Source of the DNA: Clostridiales bacterium
GTDB taxonomy: Bacteria > Bacillota_A > Clostridia > Oscillospirales > Oscillospiraceae
Direction of reading: 5' to 3'
DNA length: 8,794 nt
Assembly: GCA_014799485.1 (NCBI GenBank)
Contig: JAAVHY010000025.1
Span: 1-8,794, forward strand
Shown: positions 1-8,507 of the stretch, piece by piece
How positions within the stretch are numbered: the first letter of the stretch is position 1
Layout: each line of letters opens with the position of its first letter
Notes under the pieces: generated by a model
Database searches by the model: none
The model's input: only the letters and a program-made list of their open reading frames with translations
Told to the model about the DNA's origin: nothing
Made by a program: the position numbers and the translations under genes

Positions 1-1
1 C

Positions 2-586
2 AACGCCGGTTCCTCCTCCGAAACCACCTTCGACAACGCCCTCAAGGTGGCCGGCCTGACCCGCGAGGATGTGGACCCCTATGACATGAGCATCGACAAC
101 ATCGTGCCCGCCGCCGTGTCCGGCAGCATCGACGCCGCTGTGTGCTGGAACCCCTACTCCGGCCAGATCCTGAAGCAGGTGGAGGGCTCCTACGAGATCG
201 AGTTCGCCGACGGCTCCACCAACATCTCCAGCTGGATCTGCCTGCCCGATTACGCCAAGGACAACCACGACATCCTGGTGCGCTTCACCCGCGCCCTGTT
301 CAAGGGCATGGACTGGGGTTCCCAGGAGGCCAACTATGACACCGTGGCCCAGTACAGCGCCGACCAGACCAAGACCAGCTTGGAGTCTCAGCAGATGCAG
401 CTGGGCGACGCCCACTGGTTCAGCATCGCCGACCTGAAGGCCGGCCTGGCTGACGGCACCATCAAGGGCTACTACGAGGGGATGCAGAACGACATGGTGG
501 ACGGCGGCAACATCGAGGCCAGCGACGCCAAGGATGACGTGGGCGATTTCGTCGACTTCAGCGTCATGGAGGACGCCCTGAAGTAA
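2..586 (+). CDS. ABC transporter substrate-binding protein, sulfonate/nitrate/taurine type (5' partial)
   Basis: The reading frame is open from the window edge and ends at TAA 584-586, so only the C-terminal 194 residues are seen; the signal peptide and start lie upstream. The stretch beginning NAGSSSETTFDNALKVAGL, followed by a segment on the amount of 'SGSIDAAVCWNPYSGQIL', matches the second half of NMT1/SsuA-like periplasmic binding proteins, where a helix and the A-x-W-x-P-Y motif line the ligand cleft. In Gram-positives such proteins are lipid-anchored outside the membrane and feed an ABC permease. The ligand cannot be told from this part: aliphatic sulfonates, taurine, nitrate, bicarbonate or pyrimidine precursors are all possible. 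GTG 47 is an internal codon, not the start. A hairpin follows the gene, then an amino-sugar operon. No permease or ATPase gene follows, so those must lie upstream if present. Confidence 0.85.
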   Translation, partial: NAGSSSETTFDNALKVAGLTREDVDPYDMSIDNIVPAAVSGSIDAAVCWNPYSGQILKQVEGSYEIEFADGSTNISSWICLPDYAKDNHDILVRFTRALFKGMDWGSQEANYDTVAQYSADQTKTSLESQQMQLGDAHWFSIADLKAGLADGTIKGYYEGMQNDMVDGGNIEASDAKDDVGDFVDFSVMEDALK

Positions 587-627
587 GTCCGCTCCCAACC
601 AAATAACGCTTAACGCATAGGAACGGA

Positions 628-670
628 CCCTATGGGACGGAGCTCAAGTCCGCCCCATAGGGTTTCGTTT
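628..670 (+). terminator. Hairpin with weak T-tract after the binding-protein gene
   Basis: CCCTATGGG (628-636) pairs with CCCATAGGG (654-662). After an A/C mismatch, CGGA (638-641) pairs with TCCG (649-652), leaving the loop GCTCAAG. The sequence TTTCGTTT follows at 663-670. This fits an intrinsic terminator on the + strand, but the T-tract is broken by CG and the structure sits only 33 bp before the next start codon. I see no good promoter between it and the next gene, so partial read-through or attenuation is plausible. Confidence 0.65.
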
Positions 671-702
671 CGCCTATCCCCTGCCGGACAGGAGGAGATC
701 GT

Positions 703-2571
703 GTGAATATCAACACTGTTTGTCCGCCGGACGCGGCCGGACCCGTGACCTTTGCCGCCGCCGAGCTGGCCGCCTACCTGGGGCGGATGCTGGCGGGCGA
801 GGAGGGGACGCTCACCGTAACGCTGGCGGTCCGCCCCGACCGGGAGGCCGGCCTCCCCGACCGGTTCTCCGTGGAACTGAGCGAAACGGAAGGCTCCATC
901 ATCGGGAACAACCCCCGCTCGGTGCTGCTGGGCGTGTACGACTGCCTGCGCCGTCTGGGGTGCCGGTTCCTGGCCCCGGTAGAGGGCTGCGAGGTGGTCC
1001 CCCCCATCACCCGGGGAGCCCTTCCCCTGCGGTATGAGCACCGGGCCTCCTTCCGCCACCGGGGCGTGTGCATCGAAGGGGCGGACAGCCGGGAAAACGT
1101 GCTGGACTTCATCGACTGGCTGCCCAAGCTGGGGTACAACAGCTTCTTCCTGCAGTTCAAATCGCCCTATATCTTTTATGCCCGGTGGTATCAGCACCGG
1201 GGCAACCCCCTCCTGGAGCCGTCCCCCTTCTCCCCCGCGGACGCCCTGGCCTGGGCGGAGGAGGCGGAGCGTGAGCTGAAGCGCCGGGGCCTGCTGCTCC
1301 ACAAGGTGGGCCACGGCTGGACGGGGGAGGTGCTGGGCCGCGAGGCCCTGTCCTGGGATTCGGATACCCGGCCCCTGGCGGAGGATAAGCGTCCCCTGGC
1401 CGCCCAGGTGGGCGGCACGCGGGGCCTGTTCAATGGCGTGGCCGCCAACACCAACCTGTGCTTCCACAGCGGGGACGCGGCGGACTCCTTCGCCGCCCTG
1501 GTGACGGACTACGCCAGGGAAAACCCCAACGTGGATTACCTCCACGTCTGGCTGGCGGACGAGTACAACAACGTGTGCGAGTGCGAGGGCTGCCGGCGAA
1601 CCACCCCCACCGACCAGTACGTGGAGCTGCTCAATGAGATCGACCGCCGCCTCACCGCCCAGGGGCTGGACACCAGGATCGTGTTCCTGCTCTACCAGGA
1701 GCTGCTTTGGCCGCCGGTCAGGGCCCGGCTGGCCCATCCGGAGCGTTTTGTGCTCATGTTCGCCCCCATCAGCCGCACCTTTGAGCGCTCCTATGAGGTG
1801 GGCGGCGGGCTGCCCCCCATCCCGCCCTATGAGCGCAACCAGGTCGAGCTGCCCACCGCCCTGCCCCAGAACCTGGCCTTCCTCCGGGGCTGGCAGGAAG
1901 TTTTCCAGGGGGACAGCTTCATCTACGACTATCCCCTGGGCCGGGCCCACTACGGCGACTTCGGCTACATGAAGCTGGCCCGGGTAATGGGCGGCGATGT
2001 GAAGCGGCTGGGGGAGCTGGGGCTGGACGGCTACATAAGCTGCCAGGAGCTGCGCTCCGGCCTGCCCAATTTCTTTCCCAACTACGTGCTGGGCCGCGCC
2101 CTCATGGACGCGTCCCTGGACGTGAACGGGCTGATGGGCGAGTACTTTGCCGCCGCCTACGGGGAGGACTGGCCCGTCGTGGCCGACTTTTTGTTCCAGC
2201 TGTCCGAGCTGAGCAATACCGACTACGCCAACGGCAAAGGCCCCCGGCGGGACGAGGCCCTCGCGGCCCGGATGGACGCCGTCCGGGAGCTGTGCCTGGA
2301 CTTCACCCCCACCCTGGACGCCCACCGCACGCCCCAGGGCTGGCAGACCCCCTTCTGGCACGTGCTGGACTTCCACCGGGAGTATGTGCTCAAGCTGGCC
2401 CGGGCTTGGCGCCGGCTGGCCCAGGGGGACGGGGAGGGCACCGCCGAGGGCTGGCAGGCCTTCCGGCAGCTGATCCGCGAGAACGAGCCGGACTTCCAGC
2501 CCTGGCTTGACGTGTACCGGGTCCTGGAAGTCACTGAGAAATACACGGGGTTTCAGCCCCGGGAAAATTGA
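703..2571 (+). CDS. DUF4838-type glycoside hydrolase, cytoplasmic (amino-sugar release suspected)
   Basis: A 622-residue protein that starts at GTG 703, with AGGAGGA (690-696) six bases upstream. Residues about 10-105 look like the small alpha/beta domain found before the barrel in GH20-like and alpha-glucuronidase-like enzymes (FAAAELAAYLGRML, then NNPRSVLLGVYDCLRRLGCRFL). Residues about 115-400 look like a TIM barrel, beginning at ASFRHRGV. The signature LHVWLADEYNN (280-290) followed by CECEGC (292-297) and PTDQYVELLNEI is typical of DUF4838. The adjacent Asp286-Glu287 pair recalls the substrate-assisted Asp-Glu pair of GH20 hexosaminidases; this catalytic role is inferred. The three cysteines could bind a metal. 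The remainder is helical. No signal peptide or membrane segment is visible, so it should act in the cytoplasm on imported oligosaccharides. Its stop overlaps the nagB ribosome binding site, which ties it to amino-sugar catabolism. From memory, some DUF4838 proteins are endo-N-acetylglucosaminidases (GH163); specificity here is unknown. Confidence 0.8.
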   Translation: MNINTVCPPDAAGPVTFAAAELAAYLGRMLAGEEGTLTVTLAVRPDREAGLPDRFSVELSETEGSIIGNNPRSVLLGVYDCLRRLGCRFLAPVEGCEVVPPITRGALPLRYEHRASFRHRGVCIEGADSRENVLDFIDWLPKLGYNSFFLQFKSPYIFYARWYQHRGNPLLEPSPFSPADALAWAEEAERELKRRGLLLHKVGHGWTGEVLGREALSWDSDTRPLAEDKRPLAAQVGGTRGLFNGVAANTNLCFHSGDAADSFAALVTDYARENPNVDYLHVWLADEYNNVCECEGCRRTTPTDQYVELLNEIDRRLTAQGLDTRIVFLLYQELLWPPVRARLAHPERFVLMFAPISRTFERSYEVGGGLPPIPPYERNQVELPTALPQNLAFLRGWQEVFQGDSFIYDYPLGRAHYGDFGYMKLARVMGGDVKRLGELGLDGYISCQELRSGLPNFFPNYVLGRALMDASLDVNGLMGEYFAAAYGEDWPVVADFLFQLSELSNTDYANGKGPRRDEALAARMDAVRELCLDFTPTLDAHRTPQGWQTPFWHVLDFHREYVLKLARAWRRLAQGDGEGTAEGWQAFRQLIRENEPDFQPWLDVYRVLEVTEKYTGFQPREN

Positions 2572-2579
2572 AAGGAGGA
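2571..2579 (+). promoter_or_regulatory. Ribosome binding site that fixes the nagB start
   Basis: AAAGGAGGA lies six bases before ATG 2586 and begins on the last base of the upstream stop codon TGA (2569-2571). The alternative TTG at 2568 would translate through this site, so ATG 2586 is the start. The overlap suggests translational coupling between the hydrolase and nagB. Confidence 0.85.
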
Positions 2580-2585
2580 CGCAAA

Positions 2586-3407
2586 ATGCGTCACGACTAC
2601 TACTATTACGACCGGGAGCAGCTGCTGGCCGCCCCCAAGGTGCCCATTGAGGTGCTGGCGGACAACGCCGCCGTGTTCCAGGCCATTGCCCGGGAAATGG
2701 CGGACGAGATCAAGCGCAAGAACGCTCTGGGGGAGCGCACCGTGTTCATCTGCCCCGTGGGGCCGGTGGGCCAGTACCCCTACTTCGTGGACATCGTCAA
2801 CGGGGAGGACATCAGCCTGAAGGACGTGTGGTTCCTCAACATGGACGAGTATCTCACCGATGACAAGCAGTGGATCGACAAGGACCACCAGCTCAGCTTC
2901 CGGGGCTTCATGGACCGCACGGTGTACACCAAGATCCGCCCCGAGCTGGTCATGCCTGAGAGCCAGCGGGTGTTCCCCGACCCCAACGATCCCGACAACA
3001 TGGCCCGGGTCATCGAGAAGCTGGGCGGGGTGGACATCTGCTTCGGCGGCATCGGCATCAACGGCCACCTGGCCTTCAACGAGGCCCAGGACGAGCTGAC
3101 CGGGGAGCAGTTCAAGCAGCTCCACACCCGGGTGCTGGAAATCACCAGGGAGACCCGGACGGCCAACGCCATCGGCGACCTGAACGGCGCCATCGACGAT
3201 ATGCCCCGCTGGTGCGTCACCATCGGCATGAACGAGATCTACAACGCCCGGAAGGTGCGCCTGGGCGTGTTCCGCGACTGGCACCGCGCGGTGATCCGCC
3301 ACACGGCCTACGGCGAGGTGTCCGGCCACTTCCCCGCCACCCTGATGCAGACCCACCCGGACGCGCTCATCCGCACCACCGAGTTCGTGGCCAACCTGCC
3401 CGGCTGA
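2586..3407 (+). CDS. nagB: Glucosamine-6-phosphate deaminase/isomerase family protein (divergent NagB)
   Basis: A 273-residue cytoplasmic protein. NagB converts glucosamine-6-phosphate to fructose-6-phosphate and ammonia. Family marks are NMDEY (85-89), whose Asp87 matches the catalytic Asp72 of the E. coli enzyme; GGIGINGHLAFNE (154-166), with His161 and Glu166 of the ring-opening relay; ETRTANA (189-195), where Arg191 matches a substrate-phosphate arginine; and a C-terminal HFPATLMQTHPDALI that matches the family tail. Odd points: the usual phosphate-binding TGGTP loop is replaced by ICPVGPVGQYPYF (55-67), and the lysine region near E. coli Lys208 reads FRDWHRA. Asn159 stands where E. coli has Asp141, as also in B. 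subtilis NagB. From memory, this form is common in gut Clostridia and is annotated as glucosamine-6-phosphate isomerase; a related sugar-phosphate substrate is possible. It lies between the hydrolase (overlapping signals) and nagA (15 bp away). Confidence 0.85.
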   Translation: MRHDYYYYDREQLLAAPKVPIEVLADNAAVFQAIAREMADEIKRKNALGERTVFICPVGPVGQYPYFVDIVNGEDISLKDVWFLNMDEYLTDDKQWIDKDHQLSFRGFMDRTVYTKIRPELVMPESQRVFPDPNDPDNMARVIEKLGGVDICFGGIGINGHLAFNEAQDELTGEQFKQLHTRVLEITRETRTANAIGDLNGAIDDMPRWCVTIGMNEIYNARKVRLGVFRDWHRAVIRHTAYGEVSGHFPATLMQTHPDALIRTTEFVANLPG

Positions 3408-3422
3408 GAAGGGGGCGGCGAA

Positions 3423-4574
3423 ATGAAGGATACCTATATCGTCAACGGCCAGGTCTACATCGGCCGCGCGTTTGAAGCCAAGACCCTGAAGCTGTCCGGC
3501 GGCAAGCTGGAGGTGCTGGGCGCGGACGCTGCCGTCCCCGAGGGGGCGCAGGTGGTGGACGTCAACGGCAAAAAGGTGCTGCCCGGCTTTATCGACATAC
3601 ACACCCACGGCGCGGTGGGCGTGGACGTGAACGGCGCCACCGCCGAGGATCTGGAGAAGATCGGCCGCTTCTTTGCCGGGAACGGCACCACGTCCTGGCT
3701 GTGCTCCGTGCTCACCGACACGGTGGAGCAGACTGAGTGGTGCATCGACCAGTTCAAGGCCCACAAGGCGGGGGAACAGCCCACCGCCGAGCTGCTGGGC
3801 ATCCATCTGGAGGGGCCCTTCCTGGCCACCCAGTACAAGGGCGCCATGCCGGAGCATCTGCTGCGGAAGGGCGACGCGGCCCTGCTGCGCTCCTACCAGG
3901 AGCGGGCGGAGGGCGATATCCGCTACCTCACCGTCTCCCCCGAGGTGGAGGGCGTGGTGGACATGATCCCCGAGGCCAAAAAGCTGGGCATCGTCCCCGC
4001 CATCGGCCATTCCGGGGCGGACTATGAGACCTCTATGGAGGCCATCGCCGCCGGGGCCGAGGCCGCCACCCACACCTTCAACGCCATGGGGCTGTTCCAC
4101 CAGCACCGCCCCGCCATCATGGGCGCCGTACTGGAGTCCGACGTGTACTGCGAGATGATCTGTGACGGACGGCACCTCCACCCCGCCTCCGTGCGGCTGC
4201 TCATCAAGACCAAGGGGCTGGACAAGGTGGTGGCCATCACCGACTCCATCATGGCCGCCGGCCTGCCCGACGGCAACTACCACCTGGGCGTGAACGAGGT
4301 GGTGGTGGAGGACGGGGACGCCAAGCTGGCCAGCGATGGCACCCGGGCCGGAAGCACTCTCACCCAGGACGTGGCGCTGCGCAACCTGCTGGCCTTCACC
4401 GGCCTGCCCATGGAGGAGCTGCTGCCCGCCCTGACGGAGAACCCCGCCAAGCTGATCGGCGTGTTCGACCGCAAGGGCTCCATCGCCGACGGCAAGGACG
4501 CGGATCTGGTGGTGCTGGACGGGGAGAACCAAGTGGATATGGTGTTCACCCGGGGCCGCCTGCTGGAGAAATAA
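3423..4574 (+). CDS. nagA: N-acetylglucosamine-6-phosphate deacetylase
   Basis: A 383-residue protein, the usual length for the family, starting at ATG 3423 after a G-rich ribosome binding site (GAAGGGGGCGG, about 3408-3418). It removes acetate from GlcNAc-6-phosphate and gives the glucosamine-6-phosphate used by NagB. It is an amidohydrolase-fold enzyme: an N-terminal beta-sandwich strand set (1-54), then the barrel opening at PGFIDIHTHG (54-63), with His60 and His62. HLEGPF (128-133) supplies metal ligand Glu130. GHSGA (195-199) and THTFNAM (216-222) supply metal ligands His196 and His217. The substrate-binding DGRHLHP is at 248-254. The catalytic base Asp274 is in ITDSIMAAG. The C-terminal GSIADGKDADLVVLD (352-366) is the standard closing sandwich segment. 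All key residues are present, so activity is expected. It is the last gene of the operon, ending five bases before a strong terminator stem. Confidence 0.96.
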   Translation: MKDTYIVNGQVYIGRAFEAKTLKLSGGKLEVLGADAAVPEGAQVVDVNGKKVLPGFIDIHTHGAVGVDVNGATAEDLEKIGRFFAGNGTTSWLCSVLTDTVEQTEWCIDQFKAHKAGEQPTAELLGIHLEGPFLATQYKGAMPEHLLRKGDAALLRSYQERAEGDIRYLTVSPEVEGVVDMIPEAKKLGIVPAIGHSGADYETSMEAIAAGAEAATHTFNAMGLFHQHRPAIMGAVLESDVYCEMICDGRHLHPASVRLLIKTKGLDKVVAITDSIMAAGLPDGNYHLGVNEVVVEDGDAKLASDGTRAGSTLTQDVALRNLLAFTGLPMEELLPALTENPAKLIGVFDRKGSIADGKDADLVVLDGENQVDMVFTRGRLLEK

Positions 4575-4578
4575 GGGC

Positions 4579-4617
4579 AAAAAAGTACACCATGGCTTTG
4601 CCATGGTGTACTTTTTT
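4579..4617. terminator. Bidirectional intrinsic terminator between nagA and the ROK gene
   Basis: A perfect 18-bp stem: A6 plus GTACACCATGGC (4579-4596) pairs with GCCATGGTGTAC plus T6 (4600-4617) around a TTT loop. Each strand ends in a run of six T, so it can stop the nag operon on + and the convergent ROK gene on -. Confidence 0.95.
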
Positions 4618-4629
4618 CCCGGCGAAGCG

Positions 4630-5859
4630 TCACTCCGCCGCGGTCTGGAGGTCACGGAAGACCGCCACCGCCGCCGCGCCCCGGGCGCCGCTGAGGTTGT
4701 CCGGCTCCACGAATACGAAGTCGGTGTCGGTGCGGGTCACCGTGCAGATGTTGCGGCGGACCACATCCAGCAGCAGGCGGCGGTTGTCCTGGCTCTGAAA
4801 CAGCTTCCCCTCGATGAGCATGGTGTGGGGGCAGGTAAAGTTGTCGATGTTGGCGATGGCCAGCCCTAGGGTGTACACCGCCCGCTCCACGATGCGGTAC
4901 ACGTCCGCGTCCCCGGCCTGCTGGGCCTCCAAAATCTGGGCCATAGACGGCTCCTCCCCCTTGGGACACAGGGAGCGCAGCACGGGCGCGCCCCCCCGGG
5001 CCAACGCGTCCATGCAGCGGCCGATGATGGCCCGGTCGCTGGAGATGGCCTCCAGGCAGCCGTGGTTGCCGCAGGTACACTGGGGGCCGTTGGGCTCCAT
5101 CACCATATGGCCCACCTCCCCCGCCCCCACGATGGAGCCGAAGGAGTTGGACGAATTCAAGATCAGCGGGCAGGCAATGCCCGCGTGGATGAACAGGTAG
5201 GCAAAGGTGGGCACGTTGTCCAGCAGCTCCCGCTGGAACAGGGAGGCGCCGTAGGCCCGGGCGCAGGCGTTGTTCTCCACCGAGATGGGGCCGCTGAAGC
5301 CCAGCCGCCGGCTCACGTCCCGGAGGATCGGCTTGTCGTACCAGTTGTAGCTGGGGCGCACCTTCAGCATCCCCGCCCTGCTGTCCACCAGGCCGGGGAC
5401 GCAGAAGCCCAGCCCGTCCACCCCGTCAAGGGTAAGGCCGCACCCCTCCAGCATGTCAAGGACGAGGGCGCAGGTCATGTCCAGGTTGTCCTCGTAATCC
5501 CGGCTGGGGGCGGGGGCCGCCCGGCTGGCCAGCATCTGCCCCCGGTAGTCGGTGAGGCACACGGCGCTCTCCGAGCCCCGCATCTCCACGCCCACGAACC
5601 GTCGGGCCCCGGGCACGATATCCAGCAGACGGCTGGGGCGGCCGTGGCGGTGGTCCGCCGGCCCGGAGGACTCCAGCTCCCGCACCATCCCGGCGGCGAT
5701 CATGCTGTTGATGTTGGTGGTGATGGTGGGCAGGGTGAGACCCAGCCGCTTGGCGATGTCCGCCCGGGTGATGGGGGCGCAGTGGTATACCATGCGCAGG
5801 ATGGACGATTGGTTCGCGCTCCGCACGCGGGGCAGGTTGTTGCCCTGTTCAAACTGCAT
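4630..5859 (-). CDS. ROK-family (NagC/XylR-like) transcriptional repressor
   Basis: A 409-residue protein. The start is ATG 5859, with GGAAGG about ten bases upstream and a consensus promoter behind it. The frame stays open upstream across the tauE gene, but that extension has no family similarity. Residues about 12-80 form a winged helix-turn-helix (NQSSILRMVYHCAPITRADIAKRLGLTLPTITTNI); a Gly-Arg-Pro-Ser wing follows at 73-76. Residues 88-405 are a ROK sugar-kinase fold, with GLGFCVPGLVD (149-159). The zinc motif is made of His251 and C261-T-C-G-N-H-G-C268-LE. Asn197 occupies the usual catalytic Asp position in VENNACARA (194-202), and the phosphate-1 Asp appears as Glu92. It is therefore probably a sensor without kinase activity. 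ROK repressors of this layout bind amino-sugar phosphates or sugars. Its place next to nagA suggests it controls the nag operon and possibly tauE; target sites are not identified. Confidence 0.9.
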   Translation of the reverse strand: MQFEQGNNLPRVRSANQSSILRMVYHCAPITRADIAKRLGLTLPTITTNINSMIAAGMVRELESSGPADHRHGRPSRLLDIVPGARRFVGVEMRGSESAVCLTDYRGQMLASRAAPAPSRDYEDNLDMTCALVLDMLEGCGLTLDGVDGLGFCVPGLVDSRAGMLKVRPSYNWYDKPILRDVSRRLGFSGPISVENNACARAYGASLFQRELLDNVPTFAYLFIHAGIACPLILNSSNSFGSIVGAGEVGHMVMEPNGPQCTCGNHGCLEAISSDRAIIGRCMDALARGGAPVLRSLCPKGEEPSMAQILEAQQAGDADVYRIVERAVYTLGLAIANIDNFTCPHTMLIEGKLFQSQDNRRLLLDVVRRNICTVTRTDTDFVFVEPDNLSGARGAAAVAVFRDLQTAAE

Positions 5860-5883
5860 TCGCTCACCGCCCTTCCTCAAATT

Positions 5884-5912
5884 TTGACAGCGCCCACGGA
5901 ATATGTTATGAT
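5884..5912 (+). promoter_or_regulatory. Sigma-A promoter for the TauE/SafE gene
   Basis: TTGACA (5884-5889), a 17-base spacer, then TATGAT (5907-5912), preceded by the extended -10 TG at 5904-5905. Transcription would begin near 5919, leaving a leader of about 70 bases before ATG 5989. It overlaps and faces the minus-strand promoter. Confidence 0.85.
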
Positions 5913-5916
5913 TATT

Positions 5917-5945
5917 ATTATACTGGGCCGGTAAATGGGTGTCAA
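5917..5945 (-). promoter_or_regulatory. Perfect-consensus sigma-A promoter for the ROK gene
   Basis: Reading the minus strand: TTGACA (5945-5940), a 17-base spacer, then TATAAT (5922-5917). Both hexamers and the spacing are ideal. Transcription would start near 5910, inside the -10 region of the opposing promoter, giving a leader of about 50 bases to ATG 5859. Confidence 0.88.
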
Positions 5946-5988
5946 GGCAGGACCGCATGATTTGGTGGAGAAAAGGGGAGAAAACACA

Positions 5989-6774
5989 ATGGTAATCTTT
6001 TTTTTGGTGAGCTTTTTCGCCAGCGTGGTGGGCGCCATCTGCGGCATTGGCGGCGGCGTGGTCATCAAGCCGGTGCTGGACATGCTGGGACTGGAGACCG
6101 TGGCCGCCATCAGCTTCCTGTCCGGCTGCACGGTGCTGTCCATGAGCTGCTACTCTGTCACCCGCGCCCTTGCCAAAGGGGACAGCGGGGTGGACCTGCG
6201 CACCGGCACCCCGCTGGCCGCCGGCGCGGCCTTGGGCGGGCTGGCGGGCAAGCAGCTGTTCGAGCTGGTGAAGTCCCTCTCCCCCGACCAGGGCATGGTG
6301 GGGGCGGTCCAGGCTGCCTGCCTGGGGGTCATCACTCTGGGGACGCTGGCCTATACGGTGAACAAGGCCCGCATCCCCACCCATAAAATCACCGCCCCGG
6401 CGGTGTGCGTGGCCATCGGGCTGGCCCTGGGCGTCATGTCCAGCTTCCTGGGCATCGGCGGCGGGCCCATCAACCTGGTGGTGCTCTACTTCTTCTTCAG
6501 CATGGACACCAAAACCGCCGCCGCCAACAGCCTGTACATCATCCTGTTCAGCCAGCTGGCCAGCCTGATCACCACCCTGGTCACCCGCACGGTGCCCCCC
6601 TTCCAGTGGCCGGTGCTGCTGGTGATGGTGTGCGGCGGCGTGGGCGGCGGCATGGTGGGCCGCGCGCTCAACAAAAAGATGGACAACCGGCTGGTGGATC
6701 GGCTGTTCATCGGCCTGATGGGGCTGATCGTCGCCATCTGCGTGTATAACGTCTGGCGGGGAATCTCCGCCTGA
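5989..6774 (+). CDS. TauE/SafE-family (DUF81) membrane exporter
   Basis: A 261-residue membrane protein starting at ATG 5989, with AGGGGAG (about 5974-5980) eight bases upstream. An upstream in-frame start at 5935 would lie closer to the transcription start and lacks a ribosome binding site. It has about eight hydrophobic segments, roughly at 1-20, 36-56, 73-92, 103-123, 136-155, 158-198 (probably two), 206-226 and 237-257. The two halves each carry the family glycine motif: CGIGGGVVIKPVL (18-30) and LGIGGGPINLVVLYF (154-168), which shows the internal repeat. Family members export sulfite, sulfoacetate or other organosulfur and carboxylate anions; the substrate cannot be read here. It is a monocistronic gene, divergent from the ROK regulator and closed by its own terminator. 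A role in exporting sulfite made from substrates of the upstream binding protein is speculative. Confidence 0.9.
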   Translation: MVIFFLVSFFASVVGAICGIGGGVVIKPVLDMLGLETVAAISFLSGCTVLSMSCYSVTRALAKGDSGVDLRTGTPLAAGAALGGLAGKQLFELVKSLSPDQGMVGAVQAACLGVITLGTLAYTVNKARIPTHKITAPAVCVAIGLALGVMSSFLGIGGGPINLVVLYFFFSMDTKTAAANSLYIILFSQLASLITTLVTRTVPPFQWPVLLVMVCGGVGGGMVGRALNKKMDNRLVDRLFIGLMGLIVAICVYNVWRGISA

Positions 6775-6788
6775 AAAGCCCGTAAAGC

Positions 6789-6827
6789 ATAAAAAGTCCC
6801 GCAGTCTGTGACTGCGGGACTTTTTAT
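6789..6827. terminator. Bidirectional intrinsic terminator between tauE and groEL
   Basis: A perfect 18-bp stem with a TGT loop (6807-6809): AT, A5 and GTCCCGCAGTC (6789-6806) pair with GACTGCGGGAC, T5 and AT (6810-6827). Runs of five T follow the GC-rich stem on both strands, so it serves both converging genes. Confidence 0.95.
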
Positions 6828-6841
6828 CACTTATTTTCCAA

Positions 6842-8473
<1,632 letters not shown>

Positions 8474-8507
8474 TTACCTCCAAAATATTGAGATGGGTTA
8501 ACAAAAA

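Noticed and set aside
610..2376. Long minus-strand open frame (588 codons) opposite the hydrolase gene
   Set aside because: It is a mirror of GC-rich codon use on the + strand. The translation is low-complexity (Gly, Gln, Val, His, Pro rich) with no recognisable domain, while the + frame has clear family motifs and a ribosome binding site.
2568..2585. TTG 2568 as the nagB start
   Set aside because: It would translate the ribosome binding site itself (Lys-Gly-Gly). ATG 2586 has ideal spacing.
2553..4655. 700-codon minus-strand open frame opposite nagB and nagA
   Set aside because: Same GC-driven shadow effect. It crosses a strong terminator and two well-supported genes on the other strand.
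5062..5934. 290-codon + strand open frame opposite the ROK gene
   Set aside because: Composition is His/Gly/Gln/Pro-rich with no family signal; the ROK reading on the other strand explains the sequence fully.
5860..6384. N-terminal extension of the ROK gene across tauE
   Set aside because: The frame is open by chance. The extension lies antisense to tauE, passes through two promoters, and has no ROK similarity; ATG 5859 has a ribosome binding site and the expected HTH start.
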